A DNA stretch of 64,000 nucleotides from Poecilobothrus nobilitatus (lineage: Eukaryota > Arthropoda > Insecta > Diptera > Dolichopodidae), in contig OX352774.1 in NCBI GenBank assembly GCA_947095535.1, positions 40,750,496 through 40,814,495 on the forward strand, in the 5' to 3' direction. Under the pieces are notes generated by a model. That model was not told the origin of the DNA. It did not search any database and saw nothing but the letters and a program-made list of their open reading frames with translations. Shown here one piece after another: positions 12,539-24,880 of the stretch; the stretch's first letter is position 1; every line of letters begins with the position of its first letter. The translations under genes and the position numbers were made by a program.

Positions 12539-13100
12539 CTTATATTGAGAGTTAAAAAAATCAATTGTACCATGAGAATAGAAACATTTTTTTTTTCTTT
12601 GATATTTTCAATTTGGAAGGACAGCTTAAAATAGCCGGATTTAAATTTATGTATTATTTACATTTTATTTTCAAAATTAAAACTTAAGATTTTTAATTAC
12701 AAACATTTTAAAAATTTTTATTTACTAAATTTACCATTAAAAAGAAGAAAAAAAGAATATATATATATATATTTTTAATTCAAAGATCATCTTGCATTAA
12801 ATAATAAACTAGTTACAAAAATCTTTTATTAACTTAACATATAAATGTAGTATGAAAAACGTATAAACAAGTAAAAACACTTATAATAAGTACAATTTAT
12901 TTATTCTTTGTTAACCCTGAAATTAAATTATGTTAATTGGTTTTTATTTTTAATTTTTACACCCTGTAATTATTTTTTAAAGACTTTAAAGAATGGGGGA
13001 AAATTTTTAACGTTTGCTCAATTGAAAACGTATAATTTTTTTTCGTTTTTAAAACTATTTAATAAATCTTAATTATGTATTTTGTATTGAATATGTAGCA
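12539..13100. other. AT-rich spacer
   Basis: A TA run near 12759-12771. No gene. Confidence 0.7.
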
Positions 13101-13110
13101 ACTTCTTTTA

Positions 13111-13304
13111 GGGGCTTCGATAGTCTAGTGGGTAAAAGCGTATGAAATATGTTGTAAATACCGAGGGAGTGTGGGTTTGAATCCCACACACATCGTAAGA
13201 ATATTTCTTTCTTACGACATTTACAGTCATTCCTGAAAAGGTAAGGCTGTGTCATTTCCTTGTCACATTTAAGTGACAGGGGTAGACACTACAAAAAAAA
13301 AAAA
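13111..13304 (+). mobile_element. SINE-1, full-length copy with target duplication
   Basis: The 194-bp element starts GGGGCTTCGATAGTC, has an A box (TAGTCTAGTGGG at 13121-13132), a B box (GGTTTGAATCC, one base from consensus) and ends in an A run. It is flanked by perfect direct repeats ACTTCTTTTA (13101-13110 and 13305-13314). The head resembles a tRNA with a long variable arm. The minus-strand frame across it yields a WDSNPH peptide, a known false translation of a tRNA T-loop. Confidence 0.85.
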
Positions 13305-13314
13305 ACTTCTTTTA

Positions 13315-15756
13315 TGCTTATTGTTATTAAGTGTTTCTTAGCTAAATTTATATTCATACAAATTTTTATATAGATATGACATTTAAAACGCTATATATAA
13401 ATTCTATACAGTTCTTCCATTTTTTAGAGGCAGTAGTGCTGACAATGGAAGTTGTAGCAAATTTCACAATACATATAGTAAAAAGGGGAAGCATAATAGA
13501 TCTAGATGGAAAAGTCAAAGTTGTACTGATACTACTTAAATAATAATAATAATCTATACTAATAATAATAATAAAAATAATAACTGTCATCTTTGATACG
13601 ATTAAATTTTAAAATTCAAACAATTTTCATTAATATTTAAAACAACAAAACAAAATATTTATGTGTTTATTAAACAGCCTACATAGAAAGGCGAATTTAC
13701 AGAATACACAATTAATCATTTTAAGATAATCAACTTTTAAACAATATATACATAATAGAACTTTAAAGTAAATTTTAATGTTTTTTTTTTTTTTAAACTT
13801 GTAATCTTATAGATAGATGCGTATTACGCCAATTTTTAAACATCCCACCTAATACATTTAAATTCGTTTATCAATGTTTTACAATAGCTGCAAATGCATA
13901 TGTACAAGTTTCAAATTTAAAATATACAGAAAAAAGGTGTTTCAATTTTATAAAAATATTTTAGTTATCTTTTGTTTAATTTAACTTCTAACATTAGTAC
14001 ATGACTGCGCTTTTTAAAATAAATTTTATCAGGTCTAACAACATATTTTATATTCTGGTATTTCTTAAAGTTTAAAATAGATTAAAAAATTTATCGAAGA
14101 TTAATAATTTAATAAAAAATTGATAATGTTTTTGTTCAATTCTGATGTTATTTTCTTGTAAATTATATGATTTAAATGGATTGACTAAAAAAATTCCGAA
14201 AAATGAACCAAAAATTCTAAAAATCAAAATTTCCAAAATAAAATATCGAAATTAGATAATGCCGAAATTATAAAATCAAAACCAGCTTTTACAAAATGGT
14301 ATTTATTAGAACCCCGTTTTTTCGAACAGAATAATTATTTATAAAAATAACTTTCGGGAAAAAAGCAAATATCTAACTTATCGTATCGTGATTTAGGGCT
14401 TACTTAACAAACAAAACGAAAGCTTTAGAAAAAACAGGTGATACCCCACTTTTTGGAAACTATTACTTATTCTACTATTTTTAACCTACTTATACTGTTT
14501 TGAAACAAATTATAAAACCCCTATAGTAGTTATTGTCTAACTCTGAATATATATAAATGTACTGGAAAAAGGATAAACCGTGATTTCTTAACAACTCTAA
14601 CACCGCCTTCTAATTATTTTTCTTACATATATATTTGAAATACAAAACTTTTAAAATAGTGCGGGGCTACTTACACCAAATCCTGCTTAAACCAATTATT
14701 GAAACCCTGTTTTTCTAACCAACTATAAAGTCTCTTTTAAATCTAACATAATATATTCTGTAAGAGTCGTATAACCGTGATTTTGTAAAACAAACTATAA
14801 AATTTCTTAATTTTAAATTCTTTTTTATTGTGTATTATATTCTTGATTTTGAATGCCTTTGATAACTTTTTTTTTTAGAGCCAAAAAATTATTCAAAATC
14901 CCTTAATCATAATATTAAAATTTACCAGTTTTAAAATATTATTGACACCTAGCCCTAATGTGGATTTAATATTTAAAAAAATTCAAAATAAACAAAATAC
15001 AAATTAAGTAAAGTAAGAAATTGGGGATCTTAATCAGATTATATGCTTATCAATCTTTTATTAATCTGTAATTAAATTATGTCTGTAATTAACACTTTCA
15101 GAATATCTTTATTTTTTTTAAATGACCATAGTTTAAAATATCATCAATTTAATATTATTGAGTGAATGTTAAATATGTACTAACTGTTGGAATTTTATCC
15201 TATTAAAGTGATTTTTTTTTTTTAACGTGAACCTAAATATCAAAAATGGATTAATATCATTTTACACTTGTACTATGATAATCATCATATTGTTAACGGG
15301 TAATGTGTGTTAATTTCGAAGTTCAAACATGAAAAAGTAAAAAATAAAAAAAAAAATATAATGAAATTTTTTTTGTTATTGTAATGAGAATTTAACTTTA
15401 ATATGATGAGAAAAAAGAAAAACAACAGAAGCTAATTTATAAAACAATTGAGATGGGTTTTTTTTTTAAGTGAATGGAAAAAAAAATGATTATAAATGAT
15501 GTCAGAAAAGAATTACAATTACTTGAGCAATATATGTAATGTACATATATATATATAAACATATTTAAAAAAAACTGTGATAATTGGGTATACTTGAGAA
15601 ATAAAAGAAATCTAAATGAACCTTTAAAAAAAAATTACTCATATTGAAAGATTTATGCACAAAGAGTTTATCTTCAATTATAAGATAATTATTTAAAATT
15701 TATATTTTATCTAATTTAAAATTTATTTCTTTGTTTACCTTTTTTTCTAATTTCAA
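13315..15756. other. Spacer, with possible old repeat at 14140-14800
   Basis: AAT microsatellite near 13540-13585. At 14305, 14505 and 14700 related wording (AACCCCG/AACCCCT/AACCCTG plus T-rich) recurs at about 195-bp intervals, perhaps a decayed tandem repeat. The minus frame at 13366-13590 is low complexity. Confidence 0.5.
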
Positions 15757-15850
15757 TTAACTGACTTGTAGCATAGTTGTTAAAACGCCAGACTTTCAAT
15801 ATGAGTAGGTTTTCGATTTAAACTCCGAATAACTCCGAATAAAAAATATT
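15757..15850 (+). mobile_element. tRNA-like SINE head, probably SINE-2 family
   Basis: TAGCATAGTTG at 15769-15779 fits the A box. CGCCAGACTTTCAATATGAG recalls a D-arm/anticodon-arm order, and a decayed B box follows (TTCGATTTAAACTCC). CTCCGAATAA is repeated twice at the end. Confidence 0.42.
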
Positions 15851-17476
15851 AAGTAGTAATTTTATATCGAAATAATGTATAGCGTATGATACTAATATCT
15901 CAGCGGAAATGTACTACTGGCATGTTGTTGTTACTGACTGATGACTTTAACTCTGTAGCAAATAGTAATAATAATAATTAATACTAATAAGAACACTTAT
16001 AATAGTACTGCTACAGTGATAGTGAAGGTGTTTTCAATTATTACCTCATTACCTCACCTCAGAATGGTGTAATATACTACTGTATGTTTTCATTGTTGAT
16101 AGCTTCGTTACTGATAGCAAAATGAATAATAGGCAAATCCATTGTTTCTGTTGCATTTCCCAATTTAAAGTTTCGCAATTCTTGACCTATTCTGTTTTAT
16201 CTCTATTCCTTAGTCAATATATCTAGTGCATTAGCAGTGAGGGGTTATCCGATTATTTTTGTTAAAAGGGGAGGACGGGGCTTAATTAGTATGAATAAAC
16301 TACCAAGACCGTGTTCTGGATGTCTTTTGAAGATTCCTACTTTAGGAAAAAAAAAAAAATTATATTAAACAAAACATGTACTAAATTTCAAATCCTAAAA
16401 AAAATTTTAATACATATTCAGAATATTGAATATTTTGCATCAAAAGCGTTAAAATGAATTACTTAATTAATTATTATGACTAATACAATCACAGAGTTCG
16501 GAACTTACAAGTTACTTTATCATCAGTAAGGTTTAAGATTAGAAATATAGAAAAAAAAAGCAAAAAATTAAAGTACTATTACTTAAAAAATACTAAAAAA
16601 ATTATTATTCTTATTACACAAATTCCTTAATTTAATTCTTAATTAACCAATCTTAAAAAACCATCTTAATTTTTAAAGTATAGATTAAATATTTAAATTA
16701 AAAAATAGTTAGAGCAGCTTTTTTAAAGATGAGTCTAACCATCAAAACATCAATCCGTCTGCCACTTGAAACAATGTTTTGAATGGAATCCCTTAAGATA
16801 TCGGAAGACAGAAAAGAACATGGAAAAGTATACTGTTTCAAATGAAACTGCAACACAAAAAAAGAAGAAAAAAGTCGTTTGCAGAACTAACATGAATGAC
16901 TAAAAACCATAGAGTTAGGAGTTATTTTTCGTTAGATAGAGGAGTTAGAAGTTAGAGCATCTAAAAGAAATAAGAAGAAACATAAAAATATTTATGATAC
17001 AAAATCTTATAATTTATAAATATATTTTGTTAATAGTTTTAAATTCCTTTCAATTAAACCCTTTTATCAATAATTTCATTTGTGTCATAATGAAGAAAGT
17101 TTTAGCAAAAAATTGTAGAAAAAAATTAAAAAAAAAAACAATTAAAATATCTGCAATTTAAAATACCAAATAATTATCTAATTTATAAATCAAATTAATA
17201 ATTTCATAACTTTTAAAAATTAGTAAAAGGCAATTGTTGTGATAACAAAAATTAAATTTTCGAAAAAAAATTTAAATTTCACACGGTCTTGAATCGAATA
17301 TTTTCATTAAGTCTTCATTATATTAAGTAATAATTTTTTTTAACGGAATTTGTGTTTATTATAAACTGCGAAAATTCCAATAATGAAATTTTCTTTTTCT
17401 TTTTATTAATTTTCATAATTTTAATTTGTTATCATAATTTTCAAAAGTCATGCGCTAATCTAAAGCCTGAACCTAA
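15851..17476. other. Spacer with two more complex patches
   Basis: 16020-16350 (including AAAGGGGAGGACGGGGC) and 16720-16950 stand out as less AT-rich than their surroundings. They have no lasting frame and no second copy in the window. Probably remnants of unidentified elements. Confidence 0.5.
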
Positions 17477-17478
17477 AT

Positions 17479-17768
17479 AAAAGCGTACGACGCACAATTT
17501 TTATACGCCAATACACCGATACGTCGACATATATTTAAAAAATATATTTAAATTAATACACGAAATAAAATTTTTTAATTTTTTTTTGCATTTTTAAAAA
17601 CAATGATTTGACAACCTAACAAAAAACAACAACAAAAAAAATGTTTATATGCTTTGTCAATTTTAAAAAAAAATATATAAAAATTGGACGTCGCGTATTT
17701 CGGTTGCTATCATTTAAATACATGTATTTAAAAATATTTTGACAGAAAATATACGCTGTACGCTTTTA
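17479..17768. mobile_element. Candidate small MITE (weak)
   Basis: A 12-bp inverted repeat, ATAAAAGCGTAC at 17477-17488 and GTACGCTTTTAT at 17758-17769, is followed inward on both sides by CG-containing sequence unusual for this region. The interior also has GTCGACAT and GGACGTCGCG near the two arms. The duplication is uncertain (possibly TA). Confidence 0.35.
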
Positions 17769-17769
17769 T

Positions 17770-18784
17770 ATAGATTAATTCCTATACCGTATTGTGTGAA
17801 CAAGATATCTACATACGGAAACTGCTTAAAATTATAAGATTAAAAGAAAAATAATTGTCATAAATATAATTAAAGATTTTAATTGAAATACAAATTATTA
17901 TCTCCGGTTTTTTTATCAAAATAAAGTTTCTCTAACTAAAATTTAGTAGTAGGAGTAGTGAAATTCAATACTATTTTTAATTTTTCTTATCATTACCAGA
18001 ATAAAATTCATTGTATATATATAGTACCTATCATATTCCGGATGAAGAAAAATTATTAAAAACAAGAAATAATTCCATCAAACAACAAAAAAAAGAAAAA
18101 AAAAAAAAAAACAAGACCGAGGTCAATAAAGAAAAATGTAAATTTATCAAAATGTATGCACATTTAATTGATCGGTTAGTAAGTAAGTAATAAGTAATCT
18201 ATAATATATATAGTAGGTAATTTATTAGCTCAATGAAAAATTTAGTCAATTCATTAAAACAAAACCAATTAACATCAGTAATTTAAAAAATATATATATA
18301 TATATATATATACATATATACTTAGTATCAAATATTCAAGTTTACATCAAGTTATAAAACCAGTATAAAATTCAAGTGAATCTTTGAAAGTACGTCAATT
18401 ATATGAATATAAAAATAATTCTACTTCATTTGTAATATTGAAAAGAACATTTTATGTCATATTCAGTTTTTTTTTTTTTTTATCTTTATATTTTAACACT
18501 ATGATGTCCGATGATGAGTCCGATACTTTCGAATAATGTGTTATAGTTTATTTTTTTTAAACACTATAAACTTTAACTAAACTTTTTAAACATTTAAAAA
18601 AAAAACTAAAAGCTAAAATTATAAAAATATTTAATATATTAGATTTAATTTTTTTACTTCCACAAGAATTACCGATAAACCAGAGTATACCATGATTTTG
18701 ATTCCTCTCCGAATAATCCAACAATAGTCACATAAACATATATTTAAATAAATATTCACAATTAAATAAAAATAAATGATATAA
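17770..18784. other. AT-rich spacer
   Basis: A TA microsatellite at 18291-18320 and a GTAAGTAAGTAATAAGTAA run at 18179-18197. The minus frame at 18631-18828 has no features. Confidence 0.65.
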
Positions 18785-18890
18785 ATAGTAATTCTGTAAC
18801 ATAATGGATGGCGCACAAATATTTTCAATAAAATTCATAATATTGTACAAAAGTATTAAGAGCCAAATAATCAATGGCTTATAGTTAAAA
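18785..18890 (+). mobile_element. SINE-2 body fragment (weak)
   Basis: AATGGATGGCGCACAAAT followed by TTGTACAAA and CCAAATAATCAATGGCTTAT parallels the body of the copy at 30301. It is short and diverged. Confidence 0.35.
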
Positions 18891-18913
18891 TAATATTTTA
18901 AGAAAGTTAAGCA

Positions 18914-19290
18914 TTTTTTTTTTTTACGGGGGTAGGCAAGAATAATTAAAAGACGAGAAAGAGTAGCGGTACAAGTATGATACCTCTGTTAACGTGTGGA
19001 ACTTTAATTCACTAAACACCAACTTTTTGATCATAACAACATGTTATCGAACCTTTAGTAATATTGTACTGTTTGGCCAAGAAAAGAATTCTGCTTTTGA
19101 GTAAAAATTGGTTTAAGGTTTACAGGAATATGATGAACGAAGGTGTTGATCTCCAATTTTAGAGAGCACATGAGAGGTAAATGATTCCACATTTGCGATT
19201 TTAGAATCACAAATGAATTCACATGTGCTGAATTATTCATTCTAGGGATTTGAACCAACGTAAAGGAGGGTAGCAAAGCTTTTTCTCGTT
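18914..19290 (-). pseudogene. Non-LTR retrotransposon 3' end (RT C-terminus, 3' UTR, A tail)
   Basis: The minus-strand frame 19276-19055 encodes a 73-residue tail with FTLVQIPR, NSFVILKSQMWNHLPL and INTFVHHI. This matches the spacing of the conserved end of many insect non-LTR reverse transcriptases (R..SF.....WN.LP.....FK). After the stop comes a 3' UTR with GTGAATTAAAGTTCCACACG, ending in CCCCCGTAAA and an A run (a T run at 18914-18925 on plus). It is 5'-truncated, as most LINE copies are. Clade is not certain. Confidence 0.6.
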
Positions 19291-20527
19291 TCTCTTTAGA
19301 AATCTTTGAGTAAAGGTATGATCTTTATTTCGTCCGAACAACTTCCCACATATCCTTCAAATTTTTGTAAAACATAGTAAGAAAATTTACTTAACTTAGT
19401 TTAATAACTTTGGTAATCAAGAGTCAGCCCAATAGTATGTTAAATCTCTTCCGTATAACTATATTTAAAGCAATAATTAAATTTCTTCCGTAATAGCATA
19501 ACTTAATGTTCTCATGCTAATGCTAATGATTTTTGAAGTTTTTTTTTGATAAAGCCTAAAGCCTAAATAATTGAATGGAATGGAATGAAAATTTCAATGA
19601 TAGCAAATAAACAAAATGAAAAATCTTTTTAAATAATTTAATTAAATTTATAATTATTTAATTGAAAATAACATGATCACACTTTCAAATCACACGATCA
19701 CTTTCAAAAATAAGTATAAAAAAAAGTTGTTAAAACATTGTTTTTTTTTTTTGTTTTTCAAGTAATTTTAATTCAATGTGGATCATCTTAAATTCAAATA
19801 TTATGTAATATTCATTTAATTATATTAATCTGATATTTTTCATTTTATATAATATATTTTATAAAATAGTAAATATTTTCAAGGTTTATGTATATTTATT
19901 TTTAATAAAATTAAAAAAACCAGTTGAAAAAATTTTAATATTTATTTTTACAATGCAATTTTTATATGTTATATAATTGCCCCATTTTTACCATTCAATT
20001 AAAGCAAATTACCTTTAGAAAAAAAATAAAAATAAAAATAAATGTGTAAAATTACTTGAGTAGTTACAGTAAAGGTGATCTGAATTTACAATTAAATAGA
20101 TGCATTTAAAAATTTTATTTCATCTTGTCGTATATAAAATATGAATGTAATGATGATCTCATTGACAATAAAAATACATAATTAAAATTAAAAAAAAATA
20201 TATTCAATATTTAAAATTAAGTTCATAAGATAGAAAAACATACTTTTTGGTATACATAAAAATTTAATCTTAACACTTTGTCTGCCAACTACGAATATAC
20301 TTTGTAGTAAGTTTTTTATATTATCGTATGTACGAGTAACTTTCAAATGGTAATTAGAACTAAATTGGGTGTTACTATTGCCAGATACGAATTAACTTGC
20401 ATATTCTTTATAAGAACTAGAATTCTGCATAAGTTCAAATAAAAACAGAAACATAGTTGAAAAAGAGCATTCAATACAAGAATTTTAAGTAGACAGTCAA
20501 CATGAAATCTTAAAAAGTTTTATTTTC
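19291..20527. other. AT-rich spacer
   Basis: Sequence just right of the non-LTR piece may be more of that element, too decayed to read. The rest is simple. Confidence 0.6.
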
Positions 20528-20846
20528 CTCCTTTTCACTCCAATAAAGAGAGTCCAGTATGTCAATTATTATTCATATTTGATTAAATTTAAGTTTCTGG
20601 ATTATAATAGTTAATTAAGCTGTTGATTATTCGTAGTTATTGTACATGAATGAAACTTTAATTCTATTTCTGCGCCATCTATTGTTTTATACAAGAATTA
20701 TAATTTATATTATAAGATCTATACACAATTTTTTATATTCTATAAGATTATAATCTATACTACTTTACTAATCCATAAGACCGATTCGAGGTTGAACCCG
20801 TCATATTTGCCAAATGGAAAGTCGGTGTTTTTATCCACTGCATAAT
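20528..20846 (-). mobile_element. SINE-2, minus strand, tRNA-like head and body
   Basis: On minus, the head (20846-20770) has TATGCAGTGG as A box and GGGTTCAACC as B box. The body contains CAATAGATGGCGCAGAAAT and the tail a GGACTCTCTTTATTGGAGTG block that recurs at 45180-45225 and 22485-22520. I infer a second tRNA-derived SINE family. Confidence 0.6.
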
Positions 20847-22481
20847 TAGTTGAACTTAAAAATTAATGTACCAATTTTACAATAAAAAAAACAAAAAAAT
20901 AATTAGTAAAAAAAGAATAAAAAATTCTTAATAAACAAAAAATTTTAATTCATTTTTATATATCACAGTCATAAAATGTTAACATGTACAAAATGATATG
21001 AATGTACCTGTACCTACATATACTTATATATGAAATTCTTTACTAATAACATAATGGTATCCTGAAATAATTTTTTTTTTTCTCTAGAATAGACGACAAA
21101 ACTATAGGGCTTAAAAAAAATTTACTTCATATTTTAAATCTTTCACAATTTTTTGACTACTTCTAAGTACAAAATTACCATTTTCTTGGAACATCTTTAA
21201 TTCTTTAATTTTATCTTATTATCTAAGCAAAGAAACTGTTTTATAATTAAATGTTAAAATAATATTTTTACAGCAACTGAATTTCTAATATTTATAATTA
21301 TAAATAAATAATTATCCAGAAAATATTTTAAAATAATTTTATAATTTAAAAGCACTGCAAGGACATAAAACCATTTTTTTTTATTGTTTATTTTTTCCAT
21401 TATTTTTTTTTGTTTTGTTTTCAATATAAATTGTAAAAGATTCAAAAGATGTATCATATTAATTAAAATTTTTAATTTAATATAATTTTATATATAACGT
21501 ATATAAAAACCCTGGTTATATACAAATATGTAAGTATATATATAAAAATTATTTTAGAATAACATTTAAAGTTCAAGTGTAAAATATGAAAAAAAATGGA
21601 AAGGAACTTTTTAAAAGTTTCTTAAAAGATTTTTTTTTTCAAATTGTACACATATATAATATATGTATACATACATACAAACATAATTAATTTATTATGT
21701 CACAGATGAGTTAATATAAAAATAAATAATGATTAACATAAATTTTAAAGTTTATTTAAATAATCACCTGTTGGGGAAAAAAAAAAAAAATCACCTGTAC
21801 AAAGTGATAAAAACTCATTTATAAGTAAGTCACATTTCTTTTTATTTCGAATGGAACTCATCATGAATCGATGCAATTTTAATTAAAAAAAAAAAAAATA
21901 ATAATAATTCATGTCAGAAAAATTTTAATAAGTATTTAAATAAAATAAATTATTATTATTTTAATTTATATTTTTAAATTTATAAAATTTGCTGAATTAA
22001 AATGTAATGAGTGAATAAAATTTGCTGAATTATAATTAAAAAACCTAGTATAATAATATGTTCATAAAATTGTGTATATATATATATATATAGGTATGTT
22101 ATATTATTTTTTAGGATCCCACTGTTATTCGATAATAATGTCATCAACAACAATAAAAGTGTTGCCATACTGAGAACAATTTTTCCTCTCTGTTTTTTTT
22201 TTTTTCCGTATTTTGTTTTCGTACTTTGTATACAAAAGTACAAGAGTACTATTAATTTTCGATGTGAAAATAATATTTAATGTCTTGTTTATGTATTAGT
22301 TACTTTACCACTGTAACACTATCTTGATAGAGTAAAAAGAAAAATTAGTAATACTTTTTACAAATCCAAATGCAAGCAAATTTATAAATATAATATTTTC
22401 TTCAGATGAGTGTAAAACAAAAAGCTATAAACCTTTGGTATTTGATATTTCTTATTTTTTAGAATATAAAATTTTTTTTTT
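20847..22481. other. AT-rich spacer
   Basis: TA runs near 21535 and 22075-22092. Minus frames at 21254-21457 and 21980-22243 are low complexity. Confidence 0.65.
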
Positions 22482-22690
22482 TTCTTGCCAATCCTATAAG
22501 TAGCAAACTCCTATTAGGACATCCACTAAATCATTTATTATTTGTATTTGACTAAGTTTCAGTTTCGGGAATCATTAATTTCAATAAAATGTTGATTACT
22601 TGGCTGTAGCTATTGTACAAGGCTATGAAACGTTTCGTTTATTTCTACGCAATCTATTATCTTGTACAATAATTATGTTTTATTATTGTT
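22482..22690 (-). mobile_element. SINE-2 body, minus strand
   Basis: On minus it reads TTGTACAAGATAATAGATTG near 22670, ACAATAGCTACAGCCAAGTA, then GTGGATGTCCTAATAGGAGT near 22505 and an A run. The tRNA-like head was not found. Confidence 0.55.
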
Positions 22691-24159
22691 TTATCATATA
22701 TTACATATATACTTATTTTTAATTTAATTATATTATTTTTATTTATTTATTTGCCTTAATTTTACTAATTTTGCCTTTGCCAATTTATATATTAAAGAGC
22801 TTACAATCATATGTTTACATCTATTATAACTTAGAACTATGTAGCCTATGCTTGTTTTTTAAAAGAAAATTAATTGATTTTAATTTGATTGACATTTTCT
22901 GAACAAAACATTTAAGACTCCCCACTGTTTTCATAATTCATACTTAATGTTATATTCTCTTATTGTTAGAATTGATAGATCAATTTTATGGTATAGTTGA
23001 AATGGAAAGTTTTTATGATCATCATTAATTTCGGTCAAATAAATAATTAGCCATTAGATATCCAAAAATCTAACACATCAAATTATTCTTTTCAAAATAC
23101 ATTATAATTAATACCCAATATGTATACATATATGCGGTAACATTACATTGGCAGAATTTCAATTCAATAATATTGAATTGAGCGTAAATATATTCTCACT
23201 CTCACTTTTTATTTTTTTTAATTTGTTTTTTATTTTTTTATTTTTAACTTACCTTACCTTACCTTCATGCTGACATAATAGCTTTTTAACTAACTTAAAA
23301 ATAACATCAGTTACCTATTTTTTTTTTTATTTTAATTTTACTGCTTCTGCCTTAAGTAATGCATAGTTATAAAATAATGCTCGTATAATCTTAATATAGT
23401 CACTCTTATAGTTTTATATATACATATGTATGTTAGTTTAGTTTAATAAAATTTTGTTTGGAATTTTATCTCGCATGCGATGAATGGAATGAAGCTGAAT
23501 GGATTCAGCTAGTAGCATTTAACATAAAAAAAAATAAGAAAAAACACCAAAGGTTAAATAAAAACATTTGTAATAGAAGTAAAATACAAATGAATAAGAA
23601 AATATAAAAAAAAAAAAAGAGATATACATATAACTACACTTACAACTATAAGGTATGCAGAAAAATATAATTAATTAATATGAAGTTGCGATACATTTTT
23701 TTTTTTTTGTACAATGACCATTAGGTGTACTTTTTTACAATGACATATACTTTTCTAATCGAAAATCTTTCCATTCTTAATCTTCATCAATTATACTATG
23801 TAAACAATTTAGGAATCAGGTACATTATTCGATAATTAAAACCGAAATGTCTTTAGTAATTACAATTATAATATTCATACATGGTATTAAGTAAACATTA
23901 TAAGCGGACTAAACACGGAACCACAAAATCACAGCTTTTATTAATAGTTAACTCCTTTTCAAAACGAAATTTTACAAAACGAACATTTTTTTTTTCTTAT
24001 CCCGAAAAAATTTTAAAATAACTTAACATCATAAAACTAATAAAATAAATTGTTTTAAAAATTTATAAAAATAAATACTTACAACAGTGGTTTGTCCATA
24101 AAATAAATTAAAAGAAAATTCTATAATATATTGAAGATTTATGAAATAAAAATAATTCT
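22691..24159. other. AT-rich spacer
   Basis: A TTACC triplicate at 23251-23265. Nothing else. Confidence 0.65.
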
Positions 24160-24310
24160 TACACCAGATACTAGATGTCGCATTAGTAACTTTAGACATA
24201 TTTAGGTTTTTTAATTTTGTATCTACAATAGTAACCCTCCTATCTAACTTAATGAATGGCTAAATCAAAATAATGATTAATAATTAAGACAGCTACACAT
24301 ATAATAAACG
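24160..24310 (+). mobile_element. SINE-2 body fragment (weak)
   Basis: ATACTAGATGTCGCATTAGT and AATGGCTAAATCAAAATAAT resemble the SINE-2 body blocks. No head or tail is recognised, so chance similarity is possible. Confidence 0.28.
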
Positions 24311-24599
24311 GATAATGAAAAAACTCTGAACCTTTGTCAATTGTCATTAATAAGCTTCTTTTTAGAAACCATGTAGTTTATACCTATAGAAGAGTGAAAG
24401 TGAATCAGAAAAAGAAAATTTAAAAAACTATTATAAACTATTATAAAAAACAGTTATAAACTATTATTCCAATTAGAACATATCAATCAGAGCTACCACT
24501 TCTGAAAATTGTACATAAATGAAATACACTAAAAAATTGCTCAAAGCGACAATAACAAACTACAGTTCATTTATTTAGTTAAAAAGAAAAAGTACACAG

Positions 24600-24880
24600 A
24601 ATTCAGAAATACAGAATTGAATAATAGAGAGAGAAAAAGAAAGAGAGAAATATAATAACTAATAAGAGAAGTCAGAAAAGACAAATAAATGATGAAGAAA
24701 AAAATAAAAGAAGATGAAGAGGAAATTATAAAAATGTAAAAAAAAAGAAGAGTATGGAATATGAAAACAAAAATTAAAGAAGAAAAACAAAACAGCTGAA
24801 ATTTTTGTACTATGATCGAATAAAATGAAAAATGATAAAAAACAAAAACAGAAAAAAATAAAATATATAATATTTATTTT
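24600..24880 (+). repeat. Purine-rich, strand-asymmetric stretch
   Basis: The plus strand is strongly A/G-rich over about 280 bp, with GAGAGAGAAAAAGAAAGAGAG at 24627-24647 and many GAAGA units. No frame persists. Confidence 0.6.

Noticed and set aside
13121..13200. tRNA gene candidates at SINE heads, and at 11930, 15769, 20800 and 44381
   Set aside because: Boxes A and B are present, but acceptor stems and anticodon arms do not close properly and the sequences continue into shared SINE tails.
13073..13255. Minus-strand frame containing WDSNPH
   Set aside because: It lies across the SINE; WDSNP-type peptides are a known false translation of a tRNA T-loop.
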